From the NCBI GenBank assembly GCA_031292555.1, contig JARLGV010000119.1, positions 1 through 41,002 on the forward strand: a DNA stretch of 41,002 bases, given 5' to 3'. The position numbers were made by a program, and so were the translations under genes. The stretch comes from Fimbriimonas sp. GTDB taxonomy: Bacteria; Armatimonadota; Fimbriimonadia; Fimbriimonadales; Fimbriimonadaceae. This document shows positions 8,173 through 16,610 of the stretch, piece by piece. The notes beneath the pieces were generated by a model. That model ran no database searches and was not told the DNA's origin. It was given only the letters and a program-made list of their open reading frames with translations. Every line of letters starts with the position of its first letter. Within the stretch, counting starts at the first letter, position 1.

Positions 8173-9615
8173 GTGCAAACACTGTCAGACTCCTCCGTCC
8201 CTGTTATCGGACCCTATATTGGAGGCGCCTTCCTATTGGACGGCGCGCCGACCATCGATTCCGTCAACCCGGCAAATCCATCGGATGTCGTCGCACGTGC
8301 GATTGTTGGTGGCGCAGACACGGTTGACTCTGCGGTGGGTGCGGCGTCGGCAGCGCACCCCGCATGGTCGTCCCTGACCGGACCAGCAAGAGCCGATTAC
8401 CTCTACAGGTGGGCTGGCCAGATTCAGGAATTGTCGGCTGAAATGGCGACGATCGTTGCTCGGGAAGTCGGCAAACCGATCGGTGAGGCGAAGGGCGAAG
8501 TAGCACGTTGCATCGCCATCCTCAACTACTATGCGGGTGAAGCGGTGCGCCAAACCGGCGATGTCATTCCTGGGCTGGCGCCAGGTTCCCTTCAATACAG
8601 CTTGCGAGTTCCCATGGGCGTCGTTGGGTTGATCACGCCTTGGAACTTCCCTGTCGCGATCCCGTTATGGAAGGCGGCGCCCGCTTTGGCCTGCGGGAAC
8701 ACAGTCGTGCTCAAGCCGGCGGAAACCTCGCTCAGGTGCGCGGTGCTCCTTGCAGAGACCGCGAAGGCGGCGGGACTGCCTGCCGGCGTCTTCAATGTGC
8801 TCCTTGGAGATGGTCCAATTCTCGGGTCAGCCATGCTAGACCACCCCTCAATCCGAGCAGTCAGCTTCACAGGCTCGGCTCGGGTTGGCGCGATGGTGGC
8901 AGAACGGTGCGCGCGACGCAACATCAAATTCCAGACCGAAATGGGGGGCAAGAACCCGGCGATCGTAATGCCCGATGCGAATCTGACGCAGGCTGCCAAC
9001 CTGGTGGCCGGCGGTGCGATGCGGTTTGCGGGCCAGAAGTGCACCGCGACCAGCCGAGTCATCGTACACAAGGACGTTCAAGACGCGTTCCTGCCGGAAC
9101 TCGTGGCGGCCATTGAGTCGCTAAAGGTTTGCGATCCGCTGGAGGCCGATTGCGCCGTCGGACCCGTCATAACCGAAGTCAGCCTGAACCGAATTCAGGC
9201 CGCCTTGAAGGACGTGGGTAAGCCGGCATACCAGGGAAGGGTCCCCCAACAGGGCTTCTTCGTTCCGCCCACTCTCTACACCGAGGTTCCTGGTGACTCG
9301 CCGCTTGCCCAAGTCGAGCTATTTGGACCGGTCCTCGCGATGACGACCGCCGAGGACCTCGATCACGCAATCGCTCTGGCGAATGGCATCGAGTTCGGAT
9401 TGTCGGCCTCGCTGTTCACCCGCGATCTGCCCTCGGCACTCAAGTACGTCCATCGCATCGAGGCGGGAATGGTCCGCGTCAACGCGGATACGACGGGCGT
9501 CGACCCACATGCTCCGTTCGGCGGCGTCAAGGGATCCAGTTCGGGATCGCGCGAGCAGGGACCGGCGGCAAAGGACTTCTACACCGAGATCAAGACGATT
9601 CAGATCAATCCCTGA
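8173..9615 (+). CDS. Aldehyde dehydrogenase (2-oxoglutarate semialdehyde dehydrogenase-like)
   Basis: A 480-aa NAD(P)-dependent aldehyde dehydrogenase. Catalytic residues are in place: N158 in PWNFP, K181 in KPAE, E256 in TEMGGKNP and the nucleophile C290 in GQKCTATSR. The close of the protein, GVKGSSSGSREQG, and the overall style resemble 2,5-dioxovalerate (2-oxoglutarate semialdehyde) dehydrogenases. The neighbouring convergent gene is a two-cysteine proline racemase/hydroxyproline epimerase. In known hydroxyproline catabolism this dehydrogenase makes the final 2-oxoglutarate, so a shared pathway is likely. It starts at GTG 8173 with no clear SD. The middle steps (amine oxidase, deaminase) are not in the window. 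Confidence 0.88.
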   Translation: MQTLSDSSVPVIGPYIGGAFLLDGAPTIDSVNPANPSDVVARAIVGGADTVDSAVGAASAAHPAWSSLTGPARADYLYRWAGQIQELSAEMATIVAREVGKPIGEAKGEVARCIAILNYYAGEAVRQTGDVIPGLAPGSLQYSLRVPMGVVGLITPWNFPVAIPLWKAAPALACGNTVVLKPAETSLRCAVLLAETAKAAGLPAGVFNVLLGDGPILGSAMLDHPSIRAVSFTGSARVGAMVAERCARRNIKFQTEMGGKNPAIVMPDANLTQAANLVAGGAMRFAGQKCTATSRVIVHKDVQDAFLPELVAAIESLKVCDPLEADCAVGPVITEVSLNRIQAALKDVGKPAYQGRVPQQGFFVPPTLYTEVPGDSPLAQVELFGPVLAMTTAEDLDHAIALANGIEFGLSASLFTRDLPSALKYVHRIEAGMVRVNADTTGVDPHAPFGGVKGSSSGSREQGPAAKDFYTEIKTIQINP

Positions 9616-9631
9616 GTCGCCTGATGGCCCC

Positions 9632-10573
9632 TTACAGCCGAATACCGTTTCGTAGCGGATCGCTTCCGTCGAAAATGAGATTGTTGTCGCCCGTCACGAA
9701 CGCATTACCGGCGATCGTGGGCAGGATTCCGTCTCCGTCTCGGTAGTAGACCCCTCGAAAGAGGGTCCCTATGATGCTTTCCTGTCGCCACTCTTCTCCC
9801 TCTGCGAGCTTTCCGGCAGCCGCAAGGCAGGCCAACTTCGCACTCAATCCCGTGCCGCAAGGAGAACGGTCATAAGCCCCACCCGGGCATAGTACGTAGT
9901 TCTTGCTTTGCGCATCCTCGCGGAGCGGAGGGCCGAATATCTCGATATGATCGATTTCTGCGTGATCATTGCCCGTCACTCCATTCTCCACCAGGCTTGC
10001 CTTGATTGCCTTTGTGTAGTGTGCCAGTTCCTCCATGTTCGACGAGAGCACAGGTACATGGGAATCACCCACAAGAAAGAACCAGTTTCCGCCGTAGGCG
10101 ATGTCACCAGTTACCATTCCATACCCGGCCACCTTACACGACACGTCGGTTCGATACCGGTAACTATGAACGTTGCGAATCGACACGCTTCCGTCCTCCG
10201 CCAGATGAGCAATCACGTCTCCAACTGGCGTCTCGATCAGGTGGTCGCCGGGTCCGATGCGACCCAAGTGCCTTAGTGAAGCAACGAGTCCGATGGTGCC
10301 ATGTCCACACATGCCCAGGAAACCAACGTTGTTGAAGAAGATGACTCCGGCCGATGCCTCGCGGTTCACCGGGTCGCATAGCAGCGCTCCAACTACGGCT
10401 TCCGAGCCTCGTGGTTCATTTACGATCGCGTTTCTCAGATCGTCGAACCGATTACGAAACACATCCATGCGCTCGCGCATGTTCCCTAACCCAAGGGCAG
10501 GGCCATTCTCGACGACCAGTCGCGTAGGTTCCCCCTCGGTATGCGAATCGATAACTCGTACGCTAGTTTTCAC
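9632..10573 (-). CDS. Proline racemase / 4-hydroxyproline 2-epimerase
   Basis: A 313-aa cofactor-independent racemase. Both catalytic cysteines are present, C89 in GMCGHGTIG and C239 in RSPCGTG. This argues against trans-3-hydroxyproline dehydratase, in which the first is threonine, and for racemisation of proline or 2-epimerisation of 4-hydroxyproline. The paired semialdehyde-type aldehyde dehydrogenase favours hydroxyproline. It starts at GTG 10573 (VIDSHTEGEPTR is the usual N-terminal block). No SD is seen. A 19-bp repeat, shared with the front of the sigma-factor gene, lies 14-32 bases upstream of the start. The two convergent stops are 16 bases apart. Confidence 0.92.
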   Translation of the reverse strand: MKTSVRVIDSHTEGEPTRLVVENGPALGLGNMRERMDVFRNRFDDLRNAIVNEPRGSEAVVGALLCDPVNREASAGVIFFNNVGFLGMCGHGTIGLVASLRHLGRIGPGDHLIETPVGDVIAHLAEDGSVSIRNVHSYRYRTDVSCKVAGYGMVTGDIAYGGNWFFLVGDSHVPVLSSNMEELAHYTKAIKASLVENGVTGNDHAEIDHIEIFGPPLREDAQSKNYVLCPGGAYDRSPCGTGLSAKLACLAAAGKLAEGEEWRQESIIGTLFRGVYYRDGDGILPTIAGNAFVTGDNNLIFDGSDPLRNGIRL

Positions 10574-10586
10574 GAGGACATAAAGC

Positions 10587-10605
10587 TACCCGGTCCAATG
10601 CGAAT
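10587..10605. repeat. Copy A of 19-bp direct repeat
   Basis: TACCCGGTCCAATGCGAAT. It matches copy B at 17 of 19 positions, with a 13-base identical core CCGGTCCAATGCG. It sits just upstream of the proline racemase start and is a candidate binding site. Confidence 0.8.
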
Positions 10606-10690
10606 TTGTGAAAGAGGACTATCGGCCTAGGCTTAACCGTGTAGGTGACGCGCGAAGGAGCAATCGAGCCCGATATACAGTCGAACGTCC

Positions 10691-10709
10691 TATCCGGTCC
10701 AATGCGGAT
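10691..10709. repeat. Copy B of 19-bp direct repeat
   Basis: TATCCGGTCCAATGCGGAT, in the same orientation as copy A and 104 bases away, ending 23 bases before the sigma-factor ATG. Copy B can also fold (CCGGTCC with GGATCGG, one wobble, loop AATGC); copy A cannot. Confidence 0.8.
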
Positions 10710-10732
10710 CGGAACATCGAGAGGGAACCGTC

Positions 10733-11359
10733 ATGAACAAACTAGCTGCAGAGGACAGTGCGATCATCGTTCGATTCCAACGAGGGGACAGAATCGCCTT
10801 CGACGAACTCGTACGCCGGCACCGACAGCGCGCATATCAATTCGCCTATCGGCTTACCAAGAACTCGGACGAGGCTGCCGACATCGTCGCCGACGCTTTC
10901 ATTCGCGTCTTTCGTGCGCTGGACGGCTTCAAGGGTGACAGTTCCTTCACGACTTGGCTCTTTCGGATCGAGACCAACTGCTTCCTCGATATTAGGAAGA
11001 GGTCCCATTCGAAGCAGATCGTCAGCATCGAGGAACTGAACGGCGTCCAATCGGAGCACGGTTCGAATCAATTGGCCGACGAGAGCGAACCCGTCCAGCA
11101 GCAAATCGAGCGGTCCGAACGAATCTCCGTGATTGAGCAGGCGATGCTAAGCCTTCCGGAACACCAGAGGGCGATTCTTCTTATGTACCACGCCGAATCG
11201 ATGAGCTACGAGGACATCGCCGAGTGCTTGCGGTTGCCTCTGGGTACGGTGAAAAGCCGAATCAATCGGGCCCGGCTCAACCTGCGTACGGCCCTCCACC
11301 CGTATCGAAGGCTATTCATCACCCGCAGCACGAGGAAAATCCTGCTCGCAGGCGTCTAG
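10733..11359 (+). CDS. ECF-type RNA polymerase sigma factor
   Basis: A 208-aa sigma-70 family factor with only regions 2 and 4. Region 2 covers about 23-95 (FDELVRRHRQRAYQFAYRL, then DAFIRVFRALDGF and FTTWLFRIETN). Region 4 covers about 140-190 (LPEHQRAILLMYHAESMSYE, then GTVKSRINRAR, the recognition helix). It binds core RNA polymerase and directs it to special promoters. GAGGGAA lies a few bases before the ATG as SD. No anti-sigma gene is adjacent, although many ECF factors have one. The 19-bp repeat in its leader suggests autoregulation or control by a shared factor. The C-terminal tail after region 4 is basic and short. Confidence 0.92.
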   Translation: MNKLAAEDSAIIVRFQRGDRIAFDELVRRHRQRAYQFAYRLTKNSDEAADIVADAFIRVFRALDGFKGDSSFTTWLFRIETNCFLDIRKRSHSKQIVSIEELNGVQSEHGSNQLADESEPVQQQIERSERISVIEQAMLSLPEHQRAILLMYHAESMSYEDIAECLRLPLGTVKSRINRARLNLRTALHPYRRLFITRSTRKILLAGV

Positions 11360-11492
11360 CATTGTGCGGCGCTGAGCCTGGTAAGAAGACTGCAATCTTT
11401 GCATTTCCGGGCCGCATCGGTAGCAAAGGGTTTAAACGGCGCCGTAAAAGAGGATATCGTATCGGGACGCTCCGCCGAGCTGTGCAAAGAAC

Positions 11493-11879
11493 ATGAACTC
11501 CACCCTGAAGCAACTCATCCTCGTTTCGTCGGTCAGCGCCGTATTGGTATCGGCCGCTATCATCGCTCCCGCCCAATCGTCCAAGAAGGCGGCTCCCGTC
11601 GCATACGCGAAGGTTCAGGCGATCTTCGACAAGAACTGTATCGGCTGCCACCGTGGGCCCAAGCCCCGAGCCATGATGAACCTGGAGACCTATAAGGGCG
11701 TCATGAAGGGTAACGACGATGGCTCAGTAGTTACACCGGGCAAACCCGATGTCAGCCTCCTCTATAAGGTTGTGGCCGGTACCGCGCGAAAGCACATGCC
11801 TCCTGGCCCCAAGTCCTTGGACAAGGCCGACGTTGCAGCGATCGGCGCATGGATCAAAGCCGGCGCCAAACCCAAGTAA
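11493..11879 (+). CDS. Exported c-type cytochrome, small monoheme
   Basis: A 128-aa precursor with an N-terminal signal peptide (about 1-28, ending near AIIAPAQS). It has one heme c site, CIGCH (C49, C52, H53), and a likely axial methionine, M102 in HMPPGP. The arrangement resembles the short cytochrome domains of Planctomycete-type proteins and would sit outside the inner membrane as an electron carrier. It lies 133 bases after the sigma-factor gene, and co-transcription is possible but unproven. A 9-bp hairpin follows. Confidence 0.85.
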   Translation: MNSTLKQLILVSSVSAVLVSAAIIAPAQSSKKAAPVAYAKVQAIFDKNCIGCHRGPKPRAMMNLETYKGVMKGNDDGSVVTPGKPDVSLLYKVVAGTARKHMPPGPKSLDKADVAAIGAWIKAGAKPK

Positions 11880-11898
11880 TCGGATACCCGTCACGATA

Positions 11899-11928
11899 AA
11901 GGGCCGCACCCAACTGGAAGCGGCCCTT
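11899..11928. terminator. Hairpin between cytochrome and DUF1003 genes
   Basis: AAGGGCCGC (11899-11907) pairs perfectly with GCGGCCCTT (11920-11928) around a 12-base loop, between two convergent genes. A short T-containing stretch follows on the + strand. It is probably a terminator. Confidence 0.7.
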
Positions 11929-11951
11929 CGTTGCGTTTAGTGTGGTCTGCT

Positions 11952-12548
11952 TTACCCGCCAGATGACTTGATCTGTACCTGCTCGACCTTCTCGGCCAGA
12001 TTCTTTTCGGCGGTGATCGCCCTAAGCTCTTCGTCAGTTATCTTGCAGTCCAGGTGCTTCATCAACTGGATGAGCAGATCGGTGTTGTGCTCGAGGTGCT
12101 TGAGGATGACGTTGACTTCCTGTTCCGCCTTCTTGTTCGTTTCGAAGTCCAGTTCGGCACGGATCTCTGAGTGGTGCCCTTGGAGGTTCTGTCCAACCAT
12201 GATCAGCGGCATCAGCAGGATCTGGATGACGTTGCTCATAAGGAGATAGGCCACAAACGCGGGGAACGGATCGAAAGCAGGCCAGTGGAGGGCCGGAACC
12301 TCGCTCGCTAACAGGTTATAGCCGCACCAGAGTACGGTCCACCCGAAGATGATCAGGAAGAAGCCCATCGAGCCCACTTTGTCGGTGATCGCCATCGCGA
12401 ACTTGTCTAGTGGCGAGAGTTGACTGTCGTGGACCTGATTCGCATTCTTGACAGGGGCTCCTGCTGACGCCGGGCGCCTCAGCCGGAGTTTGTTCCACGT
12501 ATCGGTGGTTAGAGAGTTCTTCTTGTTCGATTGAGATTCGTCTGCCAT
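11952..12548 (-). CDS. DUF1003 family membrane protein
   Basis: A 198-aa inner-membrane protein of the DUF1003 family, whose function is unknown. Two membrane helices are visible at about 61-81 and 96-118. They are followed by the conserved cytoplasmic block GHHSEIRAELDFETNKKAEQ and a charged, helical C-terminal region that could form a coiled coil. The N-terminal 45 residues are polar. AAGGTAA, a few bases before the ATG, acts as SD. It is the last gene of a - strand group after cutC, 53 bases away. Confidence 0.85.
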   Translation of the reverse strand: MADESQSNKKNSLTTDTWNKLRLRRPASAGAPVKNANQVHDSQLSPLDKFAMAITDKVGSMGFFLIIFGWTVLWCGYNLLASEVPALHWPAFDPFPAFVAYLLMSNVIQILLMPLIMVGQNLQGHHSEIRAELDFETNKKAEQEVNVILKHLEHNTDLLIQLMKHLDCKITDEELRAITAEKNLAEKVEQVQIKSSGG

Positions 12549-12601
12549 AGGGTTACCTTGTCTTCTGGACGTCTGCGGATGTCGGCACGATGCAAGTGCA
12601 C

Positions 12602-13348
12602 TTATAGCAGGGTTGCTTCTCGGACAATTGCCGCAACGATAGAGGTGTCGATGATGTCGACCCGGTCCTCGGCTGGCGCTGTTTCTGAACCGAACACAAT
12701 GGCCGGATTCGCCCAGACCGATGTGTCCACAGTCGACTTATGAGCGGCCAAGTGAACCTGGCGGCACCCTGTTAAGCGGACGACTTCGGCCAGATTGTGT
12801 GTACGGATGCCTCCGCCGGGCATCACTTCAATACGGTTCTCGGCAAATTCGATCAGTGCTCGGATCAACTCGGCTCCGTCGAGCGACTTTCGCTTTTGAC
12901 CGCTGGTCAGCAGTCGGGTGCATCCGAGGTCGATGATTGCCCTCAAGGCGTCAAATGGCTCAGGCGCCACATCGAAGGCGCGGTGAAACACCGTTGGCAG
13001 TCCCGAAGCCCTCTTTACGAGCCGTGCCGTCCGTCTGGCATCGATCGTACCGTCGCCTTTCAGAATGCCGAAGACAAATCCGTCCGCCCCTAGCTCTCCC
13101 GCGATCTCCATGTCCCGCTCCATCGTCGAAAACTCGACATCCGAGTAGGCGAACCCTCCCCCGCGCGGGCGGATCATCACCATCGCCGGCAGCTTGCTCA
13201 GGCGCTTCGTCTCACCGATGCTTCCTGGCGACGGCGTGAGGCCGCCAAGTGCAAGCGCGGAACACAGTTCCACACGATTCGCGCCACCTTTCTCCGATTC
13301 CAGAACATCGTCGACTGAACCCGTACAGATCTCCACCAACACGCCCAT
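12602..13348 (-). CDS. cutC: CutC family protein
   Basis: A 248-aa TIM-barrel protein of the CutC family, named for copper homeostasis although its biochemical role is not settled. Family blocks are GGANRVELCSALALGGLTPS (20-39), MIRPRGGGFAYS (58-69), GADGFVFGILKGDG, TVFHRAFD and VMPGGGIRTHN. The length matches the family. No other copper gene is nearby. TAAAAC ends six bases before the ATG, with no SD. Confidence 0.92.
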   Translation of the reverse strand: MGVLVEICTGSVDDVLESEKGGANRVELCSALALGGLTPSPGSIGETKRLSKLPAMVMIRPRGGGFAYSDVEFSTMERDMEIAGELGADGFVFGILKGDGTIDARRTARLVKRASGLPTVFHRAFDVAPEPFDALRAIIDLGCTRLLTSGQKRKSLDGAELIRALIEFAENRIEVMPGGGIRTHNLAEVVRLTGCRQVHLAAHKSTVDTSVWANPAIVFGSETAPAEDRVDIIDTSIVAAIVREATLL

Positions 13349-13354
13349 ACCATC

Positions 13355-13360
13355 GTTTTA
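13355..13360 (-). promoter_or_regulatory. Candidate -10 (TAAAAC) for cutC
   Basis: The minus-strand hexamer TAAAAC ends six bases before ATG 13348. It fits the leaderless spacing seen elsewhere in the window but is a weaker match at the last base. Confidence 0.35.
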
Positions 13361-13408
13361 GCACGCATCGGAAGCCGGTGGGGCATCGCGACGGATTTGG
13401 CTCGCCGG

Positions 13409-15376
13409 CTACTCTGGCATGGCATTCCAAACGCGCACTTCGAACGGCTTCAAAGTGACTACAACTGGTGTGCCTGCGCGAACGTGCAGTTCGGCCTCGG
13501 CTCGATCTTCCGCCCACGGGCTGTGCAGTCGATAGCGGCCTGGGGCGTTCTTTGGGAGTTCAAAAAGCTTGTCGACGTCGATGGAGAACTCCTGCGGCTT
13601 GTCGCTCGGATTACGCAGCGACAGGATCGCCCGCTTGGACGTCCAAGAAGCCCAGCCATAGACGTTGAGATTCAGTGGATTGCCTCCAACCCAGTGGGTA
13701 TCCACCAATACGTCGGCATGGTCTCGCGACCACTTCGCCGCCTCCGCAAGATCGTCCCAGTTCTTCTGTGTGAGAAGGGATGGCGTGATATACATCTCCT
13801 GCAACTGGGTACCGGTGCTGAAATAGTCGCGCACCTCGCTGCGAAAGTCGTCGTGCGGATCGGTATTTAGCTTGTTTGCGTGCCGTGCATAGATCATGCC
13901 GTGGAGCATTAGCGAATTGAGTGGATAGAGCGGCCCACGCTGCACAACGCCTCTATAGGTGTCGCCGTCCCGATAAGTAATCCATCGCTGCCGATCTGTG
14001 CCAACTCCCGCAAAGGAGTGATCGCTTCCGCCACGCCAGATCGAATCGGCGTATCGGGTCCAAAATGGAGACGGCCATGTTCCAGTCGTCAAGTTTATGA
14101 ACAGTCCCGGTTTGGCCTGTCGCAGGTCTTGAATCAGCTTGATCGCCGCCTCAAAGTCGCTACCGAACGCACTGCCTGGGTACTGCTTGTCTGGGCTGCC
14201 CGTGCCGTCAAATTTAAACTGGTTGATCCCATATTTCTGAACAAGATCGAGCGTGACATCGTGAAACCGCTTGTAGTATCGTGGGCCCGAAAGCGCATAT
14301 CCCTCGTCGTCGATCTCGAAGCCCTCTGCCTTTCCGGTGGCGAGCCGCCTCTCTCGCGGATTCCCATACCCACCCCAGGGCGAGAGCCAGATTCCGGGAT
14401 CGGCATGGATCTCCTCTGCTGCCTTCTTAACAGGTAGAAAACCGTTCGGGAATCCCTTGTGAAACTCCCATACCGCGCCCGTATCGTCCCATCCGTCGTC
14501 GAACAGGAACGACGAGATCTTGACGCCGCGCTTTCGGGCAAGCTCGTTACTGAAAGCGTGAATCGCGTCGACGCAGTCCTTCTCGTTGTACGGCGTGAAA
14601 TAGCCGATGTCGTACCAGGAGTTGTAATGTAGGAACGTCCGGTAAGGATGCGCCCTTTCTCGCTCCAGATAGGCCAAGAACTGACGACGCAACTGGCCGG
14701 GATCATAGAACCCGATCACCGCAGACAGCGTTGCCGTCTGACCGGCACGGATCGGCAGTTTGCGATCAACCCATGCTGAGGCGTCGCCGTCGCTCACCTT
14801 GGAACGGGAAAGAGGGTCCTCAACTCCGGCATATACCGCGTCGGATGCCAATGGAGATCCCTGGGTTCGGCCGATCGCTTTGAAGCTGCCGGCCAGATCG
14901 ATAAGAGTGAGTCGATCGACTGGAAGGTCTTCCTTGAGCGCCTTGATCGAGACCTCTTCACGAAGATACCGGGAGCCGGTTCGCAAGACGCATACCAGTC
15001 TTGCCGAGAATCGACCCGCAGGGTCGGACAATTCCACTGATAGGCGTCTGCCTCCCTCGCGCTCCGAAGCCGTTCCGGCGCCAGGTTCTCGGGCCAGATT
15101 CTCGATTCGAGAATTGCCCACGATCCGCATGTGGCTGGAATCGACTACCTCTCCTCCGGTGAGCCTTACCGAGAAATCCAATCCTCCCAGCATGAGCCGA
15201 TGATGGGTGGATAGATCCTCCATCGATACCGGATGTATCGTTCCTTCCGAAATCCGCCACTCGGCCGATACGTATCGATTTGCCAATGAAAGAGTTGAAT
15301 CGGTTCCATGTGCATAGCTAAGCGACATGAAACATGTGCCGATCGCAGCTAGGGTGAGGTTTCGGAGAAAGGACAT
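13409..15376 (-). CDS. Exported clan-D glycoside hydrolase (GH36-like alpha-galactosidase family)
   Basis: A 655-aa secreted enzyme. Residues 1-23 form a signal peptide ending near SYAHG. A beta-sandwich N-terminal domain (about 25-240) precedes a TIM barrel (about 245-540) and a C-terminal beta domain (about 560-655). The barrel shows clan-D marks: LHYNSWYD (249-256), FLFDDGWDD (290-298) and a strand ending FKFDG, where D390 is the likely nucleophile. In typical GH36/GH27 enzymes the equivalent motif is KWD-like, so this is a divergent subgroup and substrate specificity is uncertain. It is divergent from a Gfo/Idh oxidoreductase gene, which could act on the released sugar. Confidence 0.75.
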   Translation of the reverse strand: MSFLRNLTLAAIGTCFMSLSYAHGTDSTLSLANRYVSAEWRISEGTIHPVSMEDLSTHHRLMLGGLDFSVRLTGGEVVDSSHMRIVGNSRIENLAREPGAGTASEREGGRRLSVELSDPAGRFSARLVCVLRTGSRYLREEVSIKALKEDLPVDRLTLIDLAGSFKAIGRTQGSPLASDAVYAGVEDPLSRSKVSDGDASAWVDRKLPIRAGQTATLSAVIGFYDPGQLRRQFLAYLERERAHPYRTFLHYNSWYDIGYFTPYNEKDCVDAIHAFSNELARKRGVKISSFLFDDGWDDTGAVWEFHKGFPNGFLPVKKAAEEIHADPGIWLSPWGGYGNPRERRLATGKAEGFEIDDEGYALSGPRYYKRFHDVTLDLVQKYGINQFKFDGTGSPDKQYPGSAFGSDFEAAIKLIQDLRQAKPGLFINLTTGTWPSPFWTRYADSIWRGGSDHSFAGVGTDRQRWITYRDGDTYRGVVQRGPLYPLNSLMLHGMIYARHANKLNTDPHDDFRSEVRDYFSTGTQLQEMYITPSLLTQKNWDDLAEAAKWSRDHADVLVDTHWVGGNPLNLNVYGWASWTSKRAILSLRNPSDKPQEFSIDVDKLFELPKNAPGRYRLHSPWAEDRAEAELHVRAGTPVVVTLKPFEVRVWNAMPE

Positions 15377-15385
15377 CGGGTCATT

Positions 15386-15391
15386 AGTGTA
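15386..15391 (-). promoter_or_regulatory. Candidate -10 (TACACT) for the clan-D glycosidase
   Basis: The minus-strand TACACT ends nine bases before ATG 15376, with no SD between them. Confidence 0.45.
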
Positions 15392-15480
15392 TGCGGCCCC
15401 CCTAAACCGATGCTAAAGATGCCGGCAAGGGTCGAGCATAAAGGCAGGATTTAGAGCTTTTGGGGCAAGATAGGCGTAAT

Positions 15481-16458
15481 ATGCTGAGAATCGGATTAAT
15501 TGGTTGCGGCTTCATGGGCCGCATGCATGCAAACGTCTACAAGACCCTCGAAAACGCTCAGTTGGTCGCAGCGGCCGATACCAAGCCCGATGTGATTGAG
15601 AAGTATGCCGCCGATTTCGGCCTTACCGGCTACGCGTCTCTCAAAGCGATGCTCGCTTCAGAGCAGATCGACGTCGTCGACATATGCCTTCCCACTTACC
15701 TACACAGCAAGTACACGATTTTGGCGGCGAAAGCCGGGAAGAACGTCTTCTGCGAGAAGCCAATGGCTCTGACCGTCTCCGAAGCGGACGCGATGATCGC
15801 CGCGTGTGACTCTGCCGGCGTGCGGCTTATGATCGGGCATTGCATTCGATTCTGGCCCGAATACGCGATTCTCAAGAAACTAGCAGTAGAAGGAACACTC
15901 GGCAAGCTGCTTTCGGTCAACCTGACGCGGTACGGTGCATTCCCAAGTTGGTCCAGCGATAACTGGCTCGCCGATGCCACAAAGGCGGGCGGCGGTGTGC
16001 TGGACATGCACATCCACGACACCGACTACGTCCACTACCTGCTCGGCGAGCCGGACTCGGTTCACTCCTGGGGCACCGTCGACGAGCGAGGTCCCAGCCA
16101 AGTTTTCACGACAATGACGTTCGGCAAGACGATCGCCCATCTCGAAGGCGGTTGGAACCTCCCGAACCACACTCCGTTCAAACACGCGTTCCGAGCCATT
16201 TTCGAGCACGGCGCGGCGATCATGGATGCCGGTCCGTTGACGATCTACGAAGATGGCAAAGAGCCGGTCGTTCCGGAGATTCCGAAAATGGAAGCCGGCG
16301 GAGGCGGAAACATCTCGGACCTCGGCGGCTACTACCACGAGCTAAAGTACTTCGCCGACCGGATCACCGCCGGGCAGCCTCTAGAAATCGTGACACCGCA
16401 AACTTCGAAGAAGTCTCTCGAAACGACCCTGGAAGAGATCCGACAGATCATGGCCTAG
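15481..16458 (+). CDS. Gfo/Idh/MocA family oxidoreductase
   Basis: A 325-aa NAD(P)-dependent sugar or inositol dehydrogenase. The N-terminal Rossmann fold has GLIGCGFMG (5-13), and the hinge motif is CEKP (91-94). The substrate domain includes GGGVLDMHIHDTDYV with D175 and H179, the usual proton-relay and substrate residues. I use ATG 15481; an in-frame TTG at 15460 would add seven residues with no family match. It is divergent from the clan-D glycosidase, 104 bases away. It probably oxidises a sugar hydroxyl, but the substrate is unknown. The 3' region holds several hairpins. Confidence 0.92.
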   Translation: MLRIGLIGCGFMGRMHANVYKTLENAQLVAAADTKPDVIEKYAADFGLTGYASLKAMLASEQIDVVDICLPTYLHSKYTILAAKAGKNVFCEKPMALTVSEADAMIAACDSAGVRLMIGHCIRFWPEYAILKKLAVEGTLGKLLSVNLTRYGAFPSWSSDNWLADATKAGGGVLDMHIHDTDYVHYLLGEPDSVHSWGTVDERGPSQVFTTMTFGKTIAHLEGGWNLPNHTPFKHAFRAIFEHGAAIMDAGPLTIYEDGKEPVVPEIPKMEAGGGGNISDLGGYYHELKYFADRITAGQPLEIVTPQTSKKSLETTLEEIRQIMA

Positions 16459-16550
16459 GAACAGCGGGTGAGCGGCATTACCGTAGGTCCGCTCGGCCGT
16501 ATGCTTTGCTGATCCCCGCTTCACTGGATCACGGCGGGAACCTTCAACAT

Positions 16551-16575
16551 GAAACGCCGGCTAGACCGGCGTTTC
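16551..16575. terminator. Perfect 10-bp hairpin
   Basis: GAAACGCCGG pairs with CCGGCGTTTC across a 5-base loop, CTAGA. It is the strongest of the four hairpins here. No U-tract follows. Confidence 0.65.
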
Positions 16576-16583
16576 GTCCATAA

Positions 16584-16610
16584 GTAGCCTGCCCTCATTT
16601 GTCAGGCTAC
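16584..16610. terminator. 8-bp hairpin
   Basis: GTAGCCTG pairs perfectly with CAGGCTAC across an 11-base loop. Together with its neighbour it forms a tandem pair between convergent genes. Confidence 0.55.
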
